Of a DNA stretch of 64,000 nucleotides, positions 18,127 to 26,473 are shown in pieces. Both the position numbers and the translations under genes were made by a program. The DNA comes from Bradyrhizobium sp. CB82 (lineage in GTDB: Bacteria; Pseudomonadota; Alphaproteobacteria; Rhizobiales; Xanthobacteraceae), in NCBI RefSeq assembly GCF_029714405.1, contig NZ_CP121650.1:1302001-1366000 (forward strand), written 5' to 3'. The notes beneath the pieces are model-generated. The model searched no databases, was not told where the DNA came from, and was given only the letters and a program-made list of their open reading frames with translations. The number at the start of each line of letters is the position of its first letter. Within the stretch, counting starts at the first letter, position 1.

Positions 18127-18264
18127 GCTGCGCACCCCACAATTTGAAACCGCGAGGAGAGAGCGAGCACGGGCTGCCGATTCGGAAAATGCAGACACGC
18201 TGACCTAGCGCAGATTTTCCCCAGGTCGCGAGGGCGAGCACAACCGGGCGCCGGTGTGGCCTAG

Positions 18265-18405
18265 CTATCGGTCATTGGCTGACTGCTCCGAGGAGGGCTC
18301 CCTTCGCCGCGGAAAGAGCATACCGAGAGTCCCAATTATCACCAGAAGCATGCCGGCGATCATCAGCCAATGAGGAAGCTGAAGCTGCATCGCTTTGTCG
18401 AGCAT
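18265..18405 (-). CDS. 46-aa single-pass membrane protein
   Basis: ATG at 18405 preceded by GAGG. The protein has one membrane helix (WLMIAGMLLVIIGTLGMLF) followed by an Arg/Glu-rich tail (PRRREPSSEQSANDR). It obeys the positive-inside rule with the C-terminus in the cytoplasm. Unknown function; the good ribosome site and composition argue that it is real. Confidence 0.5.
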   Translation of the reverse strand: MLDKAMQLQLPHWLMIAGMLLVIIGTLGMLFPRRREPSSEQSANDR

Positions 18406-18569
18406 CCTAAGGCCTCACTGAAATTGCTGGCCCGAGCATGATCCGGACTAGAAGGGCCGCGTTAGCGCAAAGTGTGGAGCGGTTTTCCCTCGCGACAAAC
18501 GCGGAACGCGTTTGCGCGGAGATCAGGCCCAAACAACAACCTAAAGCCCGATGACGATTTATCCTAGTC

Positions 18570-18734
18570 TTATCGCACTTGAGGGTCGACGGCGCTTATG
18601 AGACCGATCAAGATGTGGTCTAGCGCAACGACAGTCCACAGGGTGGGTGAGGTGGAGGACAGGCCGGCGACAAAGATCCAGATACCGCCTCCCATGAGGA
18701 GAGCCGAGATGGCGTAAGTGGCCGCTCTGTCCAT
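18570..18734 (-). CDS. 54-aa small membrane protein
   Basis: The start at 18734 (MDRAATYAIS) is preceded by GGGGGTCG. Two hydrophobic stretches (ALLMGGGIWIFVAGL and VVALDHILIGLISAV) suggest a hairpin in the membrane. Not a family I can name. Confidence 0.5.
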   Translation of the reverse strand: MDRAATYAISALLMGGGIWIFVAGLSSTSPTLWTVVALDHILIGLISAVDPQVR

Positions 18735-19035
18735 TGGTCGACCCCCAAGCAAATCAGGATCGATTGCGTCTGTAGTGACTCGCGGCGGACCAAAACGTTC
18801 CTATGCCAGAGCGGACGGTCGGGGATGATTTCGGTGGCAAATCAGCGGTTGATTCGGTGATGCGCAATTCGCCGAGTTCGCGCACAATTCGTCATTGGCC
18901 AAAGATGTCGAGGTTCGGGGGTGGCAACGGCAAACGGCCGGTGCCGCTCCTATGTCAGGAATCGAACAGTCAGACGTCCGTGGTTAGGCTAGCCTTTGCT
19001 TTGGGAGACATGATTCGGAGAATGCGACATTGGCA

Positions 19036-19236
19036 ATGGGCAAAGTGAAGTGGTTCAACACAACCAAAGGCTATGGCTTCATTCAGCCTGATGACGGCGG
19101 CCCAGATGTCTTCGTCCACATCAGTGCCGTCGAGAAAGCCGGCTATGCGGGCTTGGCCGAGGGCGCGCGGATCAGCTACGAGCTGAGGGCTGGGCGCTCC
19201 GGCAAAATGTCCGCGGAAAGTCTGCGGATCGGGTGA
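19036..19236 (+). CDS. Cold-shock domain protein
   Basis: A 66-aa single cold-shock domain. RNP1-type KGYGFIQPDDGG and RNP2-type VFVHISAVEKAG are both complete, and the protein starts with MGKVKWFN, the family start. It binds single-stranded RNA/DNA in the cytoplasm and prevents secondary structure. An in-frame TTG 6 nt upstream is an alternative start. Confidence 0.93.
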   Translation: MGKVKWFNTTKGYGFIQPDDGGPDVFVHISAVEKAGYAGLAEGARISYELRAGRSGKMSAESLRIG

Positions 19237-19266
19237 CGGGGCGCCGCCGCTGGCTGCAGCGAGCGA

Positions 19267-19443
19267 TTACGCGGCGACGTCGAACGACGCAATGAGGGCG
19301 CGCATATCATTTGCCAGACCGCGATAATGCTCGCCCATCCGCAGGTATAGCTCGCGATTGCCTCCATCCGCTCGCTTGGCGATCAGCTCGCATTCGGTAG
19401 CAAGGCTTTCAAAACGTTCCAGCTTGGCTTGGAAACCGGTCAT
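19267..19443 (-). CDS. Small helical hypothetical protein
   Basis: A 58-aa protein (start MTGFQAKLERFE) predicted as two amphipathic helices (FESLATECELIAK and LYLRMGEHYRGLANDMRAL). It belongs to the same style of tiny helical proteins as 20794-21030 and lacks any known catalytic motif. Function unknown. Confidence 0.5.
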   Translation of the reverse strand: MTGFQAKLERFESLATECELIAKRADGGNRELYLRMGEHYRGLANDMRALIASFDVAA

Positions 19444-19733
19444 TGGATGCCCCGAACTCATTACTAAAAATGGGACGAGGACCGTAATCGCTCGATTAGG
19501 TCAGAGCGAACATTGTTATATCATATAAACATATTTATTCGGTTTCTTGCGGCCCGCCCAAAGTCGGGAGCATCAACATTTAGAGATGACGGGATATTTT
19601 GCGAGGATGCCACTCCCTCTCGATCCACCAATCGACCTTGTGGCGCCTCGTGAACGGCGGGATGCCTCATCACGCGGTTGGTCCAAATGCCGGCCATAGC
19701 GCGGACGATTATACAATCTGCCACCGGAGCGCT

Positions 19734-19958
19734 CTAGTCAGAATGACCACTTGTCTTGTGCGGACCACTCAAGCTTCGCATCACGTGTTCGGCTTGCTCC
19801 ATCGTCAGATTGGCCGCCAGATCGGTTCCGATTTGTGCCGGTCCCTTACGTTCTCGATCGTAAACCATCCAACCCTTGCCTCCCTTCCGGATCAAAAATC
19901 GGACATCTGAAGATGCATTGTCGCTCAAGAATTGGTTCCCCCTGATTACCTGCCTCAA
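19734..19958 (-). CDS. Small hypothetical protein with a WxVYDRERKGPA motif
   Basis: A 74-aa protein with FLIRKGGKGWMVYDRERKGP and ANLTMEQAEHVMRSL. The beta-strand-rich front and a helical end resemble a small conserved rhizobial family of unknown role. The start at 19958 is the first ATG; no strong ribosome site is seen. Confidence 0.5.
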   Translation of the reverse strand: MRQVIRGNQFLSDNASSDVRFLIRKGGKGWMVYDRERKGPAQIGTDLAANLTMEQAEHVMRSLSGPHKTSGHSD

Positions 19959-20163
19959 TTGGCAACCTTAGCTGGATCAATCCGGTGGCGTGCATTCGCT
20001 TATGTGAATCTTGGGTGGCCTCGAGCGCAACGCAGTTCTGCGAACTAGGCGATCGCATGGGAGCATTCGCAACAGCGCTCCATCGCCGGAAGGTTGCGGT
20101 TCTTGACCCTGATCCAGAACTTCTGGCGGTCCCAGCCGACGAGCTTGCCGAAGGGCTCACTTA

Positions 20164-20355
20164 CTAGCTGACAATCTCTTTGACCCTGATGCCGCGCAAG
20201 GTCTCGATGCAGTCGGCTACCAAATGCAGGAACTCGTGCCGCTTTATTGTCTTGACCTGACGAGATTCCATATTGATGAGAATGAATCTCGCCATCTCGT
20301 GGGCAACTTCGAACTGCGATTTGCCGGTGACGTCGATATCGAGTCTTTCAACCAT
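20164..20355 (-). CDS. Small hypothetical protein
   Basis: A 63-aa protein (start MVERLDIDVTGK) with EVAHEMARFILINMESRQV and FLHLVADCIETLRGI. Mostly helical, no known motif. An in-frame ATG 12 nt upstream is also possible. Function unknown. Confidence 0.5.
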   Translation of the reverse strand: MVERLDIDVTGKSQFEVAHEMARFILINMESRQVKTIKRHEFLHLVADCIETLRGIRVKEIVS

Positions 20356-20459
20356 TTCGCTCTCCACTTGTTGTAATTGGAGCGCAGTGCGTCCTATGGG
20401 GCGGCGGTCATAGCTCGCGCTCCATCGCTGGATGACTGCTGTTCTTCACGAATCGCGAA

Positions 20460-20684
20460 TTAGCGGGCATCGAGCCATTCGCTTCTGATCTCGATCCTGA
20501 AGAGCGGGGTCTGATGCTGGTTGCTGACTTGAAGACGCCATGAGCCGCCCGGAGCGAGTCTTCCCTCGATGTCGCGTGACAGCCTCAGAGCAGCGCTCCA
20601 AGCGGCTCGGTCATCGCGTAGGTCCTCGCCGATCTCGTCCCGGTACGGCTGACCATTCTCGATGTCAAAATAATACCGCGGCAT
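20460..20684 (-). CDS. DUF6894 family small protein
   Basis: A 74-aa protein starting MPRYYFDIENGQPYRDEIGE, the family signature, and ending with the strand pair WRLQVSNQHQTPLFRIEI. DUF6894 proteins are common in Bradyrhizobium and have no known function. The start at 20684 is chosen by the family N-terminus; the frame remains open far upstream, but that part has no family character. Confidence 0.7.
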   Translation of the reverse strand: MPRYYFDIENGQPYRDEIGEDLRDDRAAWSAALRLSRDIEGRLAPGGSWRLQVSNQHQTPLFRIEIRSEWLDAR

Positions 20685-20793
20685 GGAGGGCTCGCCGCTC
20701 CCTTCATCCTTTGCCGGCGGGAGCACGCTCGGTCTCAGCCACCGACGCCTACTGCAGAGCCTTGGCCGGTGATGAGAGGTCAACGGTCGGTCA

Positions 20794-21030
20794 TTAGGAA
20801 CGTTCCGATGGTGGATGATGGCTGTGGAAGAGGCTGTTATGGTCGGCCTTACTTTGTAGGTCTTCGAGTGTGAGGACTTTCTCGGCACGGCGGGCCAATT
20901 CGTCATATTCCCGCGCTGCGTTGCGCAAGCTCGCTTCGGTTTGGCGATGCTCCGCATTGTCGGCCTTGGTCCGGAACTCCTCCGCCCGCATCCGCCAATA
21001 CTTCGGTGAGTGCATACGCTCGATGCCCAT
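20794..21030 (-). CDS. Small helical hypothetical protein
   Basis: A 78-aa protein with PKYWRMRAEEFRTKADNA and REYDELARRAEKVLTLED, a charged helical hairpin found in many small Bradyrhizobium proteins. M6 is an alternative start. Function unknown. Confidence 0.55.
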   Translation of the reverse strand: MGIERMHSPKYWRMRAEEFRTKADNAEHRQTEASLRNAAREYDELARRAEKVLTLEDLQSKADHNSLFHSHHPPSERS

Positions 21031-21556
21031 GGCTTCCCCGCAATACTCTCGGCATTGTGGCTCAAGCCTAAAGACCGGTTCAGTTCAAAAGTGAACTTAT
21101 CAACCCCATCGTCTGAATGGGTTGCTTGTTCCAGTTTGAAGTCGGTCGGGAGCGCAACCTGCGTCCTCATCACCAATAGATGCCGCGGGCCGGACGATGA
21201 TGATGGAACACTACACCCAAAATGGGCGCTGATACGACGCTGGGGTAAGGCCAACTCAGCTTGCGGCCTCTGTCGCTGGAAGCCGGACAAAGGTCCCGCT
21301 GTTGTGCAGCTCCAGCCGCAAACTTGATCCCGGCACCGAACTCCGAGCCAGTGGCCTTGAGCGTGTAGAGGAACAGCGCGTCGATCTTCTCGATATGAAC
21401 GCCTCGCTGTCTCGTCCGCGGAAGTAGTCGATCGCTCGGTTCGGCAACCATTCGTCCCTGAAGTGCCGACGAAGAGACGCGCGCCCGCGCCGCCGCGCAA
21501 ACTGAGGAACTTCCCACCCTCGCTCCGCTTTCCTCCAAAATTGGGAGAGCGGCATC
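21031..21556. other. No supported gene
   Basis: Several overlapping open frames exist on the minus strand but none has a recognisable family segment, a good start site or consistent composition. It may hold decayed coding sequence. Confidence 0.3.
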
Positions 21557-21796
21557 ATGCCCTTGGATCGCAACATTGAGCTTCAGCGGCTCGCAGAGGC
21601 CGATGGTCGCATCGGCCACGCAGAACAAGCCATTGGTCGTCAGATGATGGAGGTAGAGCGGCTCCGCAAAGGGGGACATGATACGGCTCTAGCGGAGCTA
21701 ACACTTAACAACTTCCAGCGCACTCTCGAAGAGATAAAAGAGCATCGAAACATCATCATCCGAACCATCGAGGAAATCGATGCTGGATTGGTGTAG
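21557..21796 (+). CDS. Small coiled-coil protein (paralogue of 22436-22651)
   Basis: A 79-aa helical protein: RLAEADGRIGHAEQAIGRQ, then an MEVERLRKGGHDTALAE hinge and LEEIKEHRNIIIRTIEEI. It aligns through its length with the minus-strand protein at 22436-22651 (LAEAERHLALSDRCIARQ, DRDGHATELAHELL). Function unknown; two helices joined by a Gly-His hinge. Confidence 0.6.
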   Translation: MPLDRNIELQRLAEADGRIGHAEQAIGRQMMEVERLRKGGHDTALAELTLNNFQRTLEEIKEHRNIIIRTIEEIDAGLV

Positions 21797-21865
21797 AGGT
21801 TCATTGCTCCCTGATTTGAGCGGACCGCTTGGGAACCTAATTCAACCGTCTTGAGTTTTCAGCGC

Positions 21866-22092
21866 ATGGCAGAAGTGCTGGACGAGCTGGACAAGCTTTT
21901 TGCACGTGCGAATCCGCCATTGCGGAGTCGCGGCAATTGATCGAGGCCAATCGGGCGTGGCAGGAAGACTCGAAGGCTCGGGCGCACCGGATGTATTTCC
22001 GAGCTACGTTTTACCCGAAGACCCTGAGGTTCTTTAGCCTCCAAGACCTTAAGGAGCCTGAACAGTCCCCCCGCGGTTTCCAAAAAAACTGA
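21866..22092 (+). pseudogene. Frameshifted small helical protein gene
   Basis: ATG at 21866 opens MAEVLDELDKLFARAN and then runs to a stop. The natural continuation lies in another frame from 21919 (IAESRQLIEANRAWQED to the stop at 22092). One indel near 21915 would restore a single 70-75 residue protein, so it is either a decayed gene or a sequencing indel. Confidence 0.45.
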
Positions 22093-22128
22093 CGGGCCCT
22101 AGTCTAGAGGCGTTCGGCGAGGTGAGCC

Positions 22129-22416
22129 ATGCCCAGCCCATCAAGGCGCCGGCTTTGTCCTCTTTGCAAAACACCGATGACGCTCAAGCTGCCCGTCAGT
22201 GGCAACGGTCATTGGGAATGTCTCAACTGCTCTGCCGTTCCTCCCATCCAAGCAGCATTGATTGAAGAAATAGCGGCGCAGCTGAAACGCGCGCGCATCT
22301 CCGCCGATCTCACGCAGCAGCTTGTACGGCGGTCTTTCGAGCAGATTGCCAAGTCCCGAGAACTTTTAGCATCCGAGGTACCGAAGGTCTGTCATCCGGA
22401 ACCACGCAAAAAGTAG
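22129..22416 (+). CDS. Small zinc-ribbon-like protein
   Basis: A 95-aa protein with CPLCKTPMTLKLP and, about 20 residues on, WECLNCSAV: a CxxC...CxxC pair typical of a zinc ribbon. A helical segment follows (ALIEEIAAQLKRARISADL). Possibly a nucleic-acid or protein-binding adaptor; no named family recognised. Confidence 0.55.
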   Translation: MPSPSRRRLCPLCKTPMTLKLPVSGNGHWECLNCSAVPPIQAALIEEIAAQLKRARISADLTQQLVRRSFEQIAKSRELLASEVPKVCHPEPRKK

Positions 22417-22435
22417 GGGCGCCTCATGGACCCGC

Positions 22436-22651
22436 CTACTGCTCTAGCTCCTTCCGGATGGTCTGCACGTGAACGAGATACTTGGCATGAACCGCGCGAT
22501 AGGTCGCCAGCAGTTCATGCGCCAACTCGGTGGCATGGCCGTCGCGGTCCAGTTCATCGATGATTTCGATCTGACGAGCAATACACCTGTCGCTCAGAGC
22601 AAGATGACGCTCTGCTTCGGCCAAATGCTGACGGATGAGCCGCAGGTCCAT
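22436..22651 (-). CDS. Small coiled-coil protein (paralogue of 21557-21796)
   Basis: A 71-aa helical protein, MDLRLIRQHLAEAERHLAL, with DRDGHATELAHELLATYR at the hinge. Its start lies 21 nt from the IS630 insertion at 22672, so its promoter may have been displaced. Function unknown. Confidence 0.6.
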   Translation of the reverse strand: MDLRLIRQHLAEAERHLALSDRCIARQIEIIDELDRDGHATELAHELLATYRAVHAKYLVHVQTIRKELEQ

Positions 22652-22671
22652 CGTGGCATTTTAGCGCGTTC

Positions 22672-23725
22672 TAGAGCGGTAGCCCATCTTACTGAATCGT
22701 TGGGGATTCCCAAATCAGCGGTTTCCTGATTCAAGCTGTTGGCCGGGACCGGAGGCCGGCGAGCATGGCGAAACCGTTGTCGATGGATCTTCGCGAACGT
22801 GTTCTTAGCTGTATTGAGAGCGGCGTTTCAGGCCGGCAGGCTGCTGAGCGATTTGGAGTGAGCCCGGCCAGCGTAAGCCGTTGGCGAACGCGCGAGCGGG
22901 AGCAAGGCGATGCTCTGCCAAAGGCTCAAGGCGGTGATCGCAAATCGCACCGGATCGATGCTCACCAGGCGGCGATCATAGCTTTGCTCGAGGCGTCGCC
23001 CGATATCACCATTGAGGAATTGCGGCACAGCTTGAGCAAACAAGGCCTATCCTTTGGCTATGGCACGATCCGCCGCTTCTTCGAACGTCACAAGATCACG
23101 CGCAAAAAAAGACTGCCCATGCCGCAGAGCAGAACCGTCCGGACGTTTTGAAGGACCGCGAGGCTTGGCGCGAGAGCCAGGACAAGCTCGACCGGGATCG
23201 CCTCGTCTTCATTGATGAGACTTGGGCATCGACCAACATGGCGCGAACACACGGCCGCTGCCGGCGCGGTGAACGCCTGCGGGCCAGCATTCCTCACGGT
23301 CACTGGAAAACGACAACCTGCGTAGCCGCCCTCACCACGAACGGCATCATCGCTCCATGGGTGCTCGATGGCCCCATCAACCGCGACGCCTTTGAGACCT
23401 ATGTCGAAAAAGTGCTCGTCCCCGAGCTGCCGGAACACGCCATCGTCATCATGGACAACCTGTCCAGCCACAAAGGACCACGCATACGCAAGATGATCGA
23501 GGCGGCCGGCGCCACGCTCCTCTATCTCCCGCCCTACAGCCCCGACCTCAATCCGATTGAGAACGCCTTCGCCAAGCTCAAAGCACACTTGCGAAAGGCC
23601 GCCGAACGGACCATCGGCGGCCTTTGGGATGCGATCGGGCGCATCGTCGACACCTACACGCCCGCAGAGTCTAGGAACTACTTCGCCGCCGCCGGCTATT
23701 TGCAATCTGATCGGCTAACGCTCTA
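22672..23725 (+). mobile_element. IS630-family insertion sequence
   Basis: The element is bounded by TA dinucleotides at 22672-22673 and 23724-23725, the usual IS630 target duplication. Its inverted repeats read GAGCGGTAGCCCATC at the left and, in reverse complement from the right, GAGCGTTAGCCGATC. It encodes one transposase in two overlapping frames. Right-flank sequence at 23726-23920 resembles decayed coding sequence. Confidence 0.88.
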
Positions 23726-23726
23726 G
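22765..23726 (+). CDS. IS630 transposase, made by -1 frameshift
   Basis: The first frame (22765-23151) has the helix-turn-helix SGRQAAERFGVSPASVSRW. The second frame carries the DDE catalytic part: RLVFIDETWAS, VIMDNLSSHKG and YSPDLNPIENAF. A run of seven A at 23104-23110 lies where the frames must switch; a -1 slip there reads on as KKTAHAAEQNRPDVLKDRE, exactly joining the two halves. Programmed frameshifting is established for IS630-type elements. The transposase cuts and pastes at TA sites. Confidence 0.85.
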
Positions 23727-24003
23727 TTTCTCGCGGGATAGTTTTTGGGCTAGACGAAACCAGCTGGACTGCAATTCGATTGCACGAGCCGACGCCGCAC
23801 TTCGCGAGGCGCAGCCGGCTGCGCGCTGAGTTGGACCGCCAACGTGCCATCGCCGATGCCATTTGTAGGCACGCCCGCCGCTGCAATCTTTTCGAGGCGG
23901 GGCTGATCCCCGCCGTGGCGTAATTGTCTTTCGCTTCCCCGAGGCTTCCCTGGAAAGCGGTGTCAATTGACGCTTCGATAACCGATTGTTTTCGTGAAAA
24001 GAA
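23727..24003. other. No intact gene; probable decayed coding sequence
   Basis: The plus strand at about 23815-23925 reads LRAELDRQRAIADAICRH and FEAGLIPAVA before a stop, which looks like the end of a small protein, but no start exists and the IS630 right end is just upstream. Read as a remnant between the IS and the island attachment site. Confidence 0.35.
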
Positions 24004-24048
24004 TGGTGGGCGCACAAGGGATCGAACCTTGGACCTCTCCCGTGTGAA
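24004..24048 (-). tRNA. 3' fragment of tRNA-Val(CAC): island attachment site
   Basis: On the minus strand the 45 bases run from the anticodon loop (TTCACAC) through the GGGAG stem strand, the T arm (CAAGG-TTCGATC-CCTTG), the acceptor strand TGCGCCC and the discriminator plus CCA. The 5' half of the tRNA (acceptor, D arm) is absent and unrelated sequence begins at 24049. This is what remains at the distal junction when an element integrates into the 3' end of a tRNA gene; the intact tRNA should lie at the other end of the island. The integrase is 330 nt away. Confidence 0.82.
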
Positions 24049-24375
24049 CCACAATTAGTAGACCCTGGCTGGCCACGCGCGGCCACAGTTCTGTCGAAAT
24101 AATTCGTTTTATTGCAGTGGTTTATGGCCGTTTTGGCCTCAGTGAGCCATAGGCGGCCATACTGCATTTTGTGTGCCCCTGTTGTGCCCGCCCCAGATTT
24201 TCCCTTGGGGCACACAAATCGGGGAAGGTCTGTGCCCACTCTGTTCTTGGACGGGCCGTCCTTCCTCGCTGGTGTGCCCCGAGGCGAAAAAGCGAAGGAA
24301 AGTCAACCATCACTTTCCCCTCGCTTGGATGATCCGGGCGACTGCGGGCACACCGAGACAAGGAGCGCAGGGACT
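24049..24375. other. Island left end, non-coding
   Basis: No gene seen between the attachment site and the integrase start. An open frame continuous with the integrase extends upstream to 24112, but its translation has no integrase character; the region more likely holds arm-type integrase binding sites and the int promoter. Confidence 0.4.
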
Positions 24376-25707
24376 ATGCCGGAGCCGACCAACCAGCTGA
24401 CACTCACCGATGCGGTGATCCGCAACGCAACGCTGCCGCCGGGTAAGGCGCAGCATTATCTCCACGACGACAAGCTGCCCGGCCTCGCGTTGCGCATGCG
24501 CGCCACCGGCGGCCGGACCTGGGTCTACCTCTTCACCAAGCCGGGGGTGAGGGGGACCCAGCGCAAGACCCTCGGCGCGTGGCCCAAGTATAATGAGAAG
24601 GCCGCGCGCAAGGCCGCTACCATCGCCGCAGGCGAGGTCGTCAAGGGCTTGGACCCGAACGACGCGAAGCGCGAGGCGAGGCGGCAACAGGCAGCCGAGA
24701 AGCAGTGTACCACGCTCGCGACCCTGATTGTTGAAGATGGTCCCTACCAGACGTCCTTGACCGAACGTCAAGTCGTCAACTGGAAGCCAGCAATGTCGGC
24801 GCTGCGGCGCGGGCTCAAGGATCACGCCGAGAGCGGCGTGGGGGACCTGACGCGACGGCAGATCATGGCTGCGGTCGACAAGATTGCCAAGACCGGCAAG
24901 CGCGGTGCAGCAAAGGACTTGCGTAAGCATGTGCATACCTTGCTCGAATGGTGCGTCGGCGAGGGCTATGTCGAGCACAACGTGCTCGCCGGCTATCGCG
25001 CGCCCAAGGAAACCCGCGCGCAAAGGGTCGGACGTCGAACGAAGGGTCGCGCGCTGACCGATGAGGAAATCATCAAGGTCTGGGATGCGTCTGGCAAGCT
25101 CGGGACTTTCGGTCTCCTGGCACGCATGTGCCTGCTCGGCGGCCCGCGCCGCAGCGAGCCGACCATGATCGAGTGGCGAAAGCACATCATGGACGACAGG
25201 ATTACCTTCGATGCGGCATGGACCAAGATGGGCCTGCACCACGATGTGCCGCGCACTCACCTGGTTGACGAGGTGCTCATGGCCGCGAAGCATTTCCAGC
25301 GGGCAACCTCCGACTATGTCTTTCCGTCACCAAAAACCGGCGGCCAGATGTCCGGCTTCACCAAGATGGTTAACCGCTTGGTCAAGGAAGCGAGCGTCGC
25401 CAAGTTCACCATGCATGACTTAAGGCGCAGCTTGCGCACCATCATGTCACGCTGTGGCTACGACAACGAAATCCAGCGCCTGTGTGTTGGACAAAAGCCA
25501 AGCGGAATCGATCAGGTCTACAATCACGACGAACAGTGGATCATCCGCAAGATGGCGTTCGAAGCGGCTCACGACTACATTGCGGAGTTGGTCGGCGCGA
25601 AGCGGGTCGGCAAAATCGTGCGCCTGCAGCGGACAAATCCGCTTGACCCGATCAAGGCCGAGCTCCTCGGGCGCCTCCGTGAGCATTATGCGGCTGAGGC
25701 GTCTTAG
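24376..25707 (+). CDS. int: Tyrosine recombinase (island integrase)
   Basis: A 443-aa integrase with an arm-binding domain (PGLALRMRATGGRTWVYLF, about residues 25-110), a core-binding domain and a C-terminal catalytic domain. Catalytic residues: Arg in LLGGPRRSEP, His-x-x-Arg in MHDLRRSLRT, and the nucleophile Tyr in IDQVYNHDE. The conserved His of the G-H box is Gln here (CVGQKPSG), while the truncated copy at 30482-30955 keeps CVGHKPGG; activity may be lowered. The start at 24376 is chosen for AGGAGCGCAGGG just before it and for the family N-terminus. It lies beside the tRNA-Val fragment and overlaps the convergent AlpA-like gene by 56 nt. Confidence 0.9.
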   Translation: MPEPTNQLTLTDAVIRNATLPPGKAQHYLHDDKLPGLALRMRATGGRTWVYLFTKPGVRGTQRKTLGAWPKYNEKAARKAATIAAGEVVKGLDPNDAKREARRQQAAEKQCTTLATLIVEDGPYQTSLTERQVVNWKPAMSALRRGLKDHAESGVGDLTRRQIMAAVDKIAKTGKRGAAKDLRKHVHTLLEWCVGEGYVEHNVLAGYRAPKETRAQRVGRRTKGRALTDEEIIKVWDASGKLGTFGLLARMCLLGGPRRSEPTMIEWRKHIMDDRITFDAAWTKMGLHHDVPRTHLVDEVLMAAKHFQRATSDYVFPSPKTGGQMSGFTKMVNRLVKEASVAKFTMHDLRRSLRTIMSRCGYDNEIQRLCVGQKPSGIDQVYNHDEQWIIRKMAFEAAHDYIAELVGAKRVGKIVRLQRTNPLDPIKAELLGRLREHYAAEAS

Positions 25708-25893
25708 TGGTTTTGTCGCGCTGGGCCAGATAGTCACGTACCGCATCGACACGATAGAGTGGCCGGCCGTCGACATAGCGCCATTTCGGGCGGTTTGGAT
25801 CGCGCCGCCACAACTCCAGCGCGCCGGGCGTGCGCCGGATGACCGCGGCCGCCTCTAACGCCCTCAAATTAGAGCTCCCCGGCAGCGTATCGA
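25236..25893. repeat. Long direct repeat, copy A (int 3' end plus AlpA-like gene)
   Basis: This 0.66-kb stretch is repeated in the same orientation at 30482-31146, with scattered substitutions throughout. Recombination between the copies would delete the 5.2 kb with the RT and HipBA genes. Confidence 0.8.
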
Positions 25894-25918
25894 TACACAC
25901 CTTGCGAGCCTCATACAT
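25652..25918 (-). CDS. AlpA-like helix-turn-helix DNA-binding protein (excisionase-type)
   Basis: An 88-aa protein with SSNLRALEAAAVIRRTPGAL, WRYVDGRPLYRVDAVRDYL: a winged helix-turn-helix of the MerR/AlpA excisionase type that reads its target through the PLYRVDAV wing. It is convergent with, and overlaps, the integrase 3' end, as recombination directionality factors often sit near int. A paralogue lies at 30942-31196. Confidence 0.7.
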   Translation of the reverse strand: MYEARKVCIDTLPGSSNLRALEAAAVIRRTPGALELWRRDPNRPKWRYVDGRPLYRVDAVRDYLAQRDKTTKTPQPHNAHGGARGARP

Positions 25919-26473
25919 GGCACGACCGTTCCAGAGTTTGCTTCCCGCTCTATAGCGGCGGCTGCATACATGGGTGGGGCACGCGGACGATCACGCTAGA
26001 CCTATGGCGACAAGCCTTGGTGCTGTGTGCTCATTCAGCACGATGCGATGCTGGAAAGTGACCTTGGCGGGACTGGCCGCGAAGTTCGCCCAAACGGCTA
26101 TCGTCGAAGAGCCGGAGCCGGCGTAGGACCGAATCATCACGAATAGGCCGAGGCGATTTGCAGAGGCACGCAACGAGACGCGAGTCAATTACGGAAAAGA
26201 ATTCGAGCGCCCTTGCGGAAAAATATGGACGCTCCCATGTTCTACGTCGCCTCTGGAATTGGCCAGCTGGCACGGTCGTTTGGAATGTCAACTGGTAGCA
26301 TGAGTGCTGCGCAGGCTACGACGATTGACATCGTCGGTCCGGCGAAGTCGCGCCATGAGACTGTGAACATCGTTCGCACCTCGACGACTAGACTATACTG
26401 CATCGCGTTTTTGAAACCCGCGTTGGGGGAAAGCCTGTTTGAGACAACGGGAAAGAAGCTGACGGATTGATGC
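25919..26473. ncRNA. Gene-free stretch upstream of the RT with tandem hairpins; possible template RNA
   Basis: No convincing gene. Two adjacent hairpins occur at 26295-26336: GTAGCA-TGA-GTGCTGC-type (one wobble) and CGACGAT-TGAC-ATCGTCG (7-bp stem, 4-nt loop). Defence RTs of the Drt2 type are known to use a structured RNA encoded just upstream of the RT gene as template, so this is the place to look. The structure was found by eye and no covariation test was possible. Confidence 0.3.

Noticed and set aside
20030..20166. Minus-strand stretch reading FGKLVGWDRQKFWIRVKNR
   Set aside because: It looks protein-like but has no start codon in frame and is preceded by the stop of the 20164-20355 gene region; too short and incomplete to call, possibly a remnant.
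26213..26470. 85-codon plus-strand frame upstream of the RT as a normal gene
   Set aside because: No ribosome site, no family; kept only as part of the possible template-RNA region.
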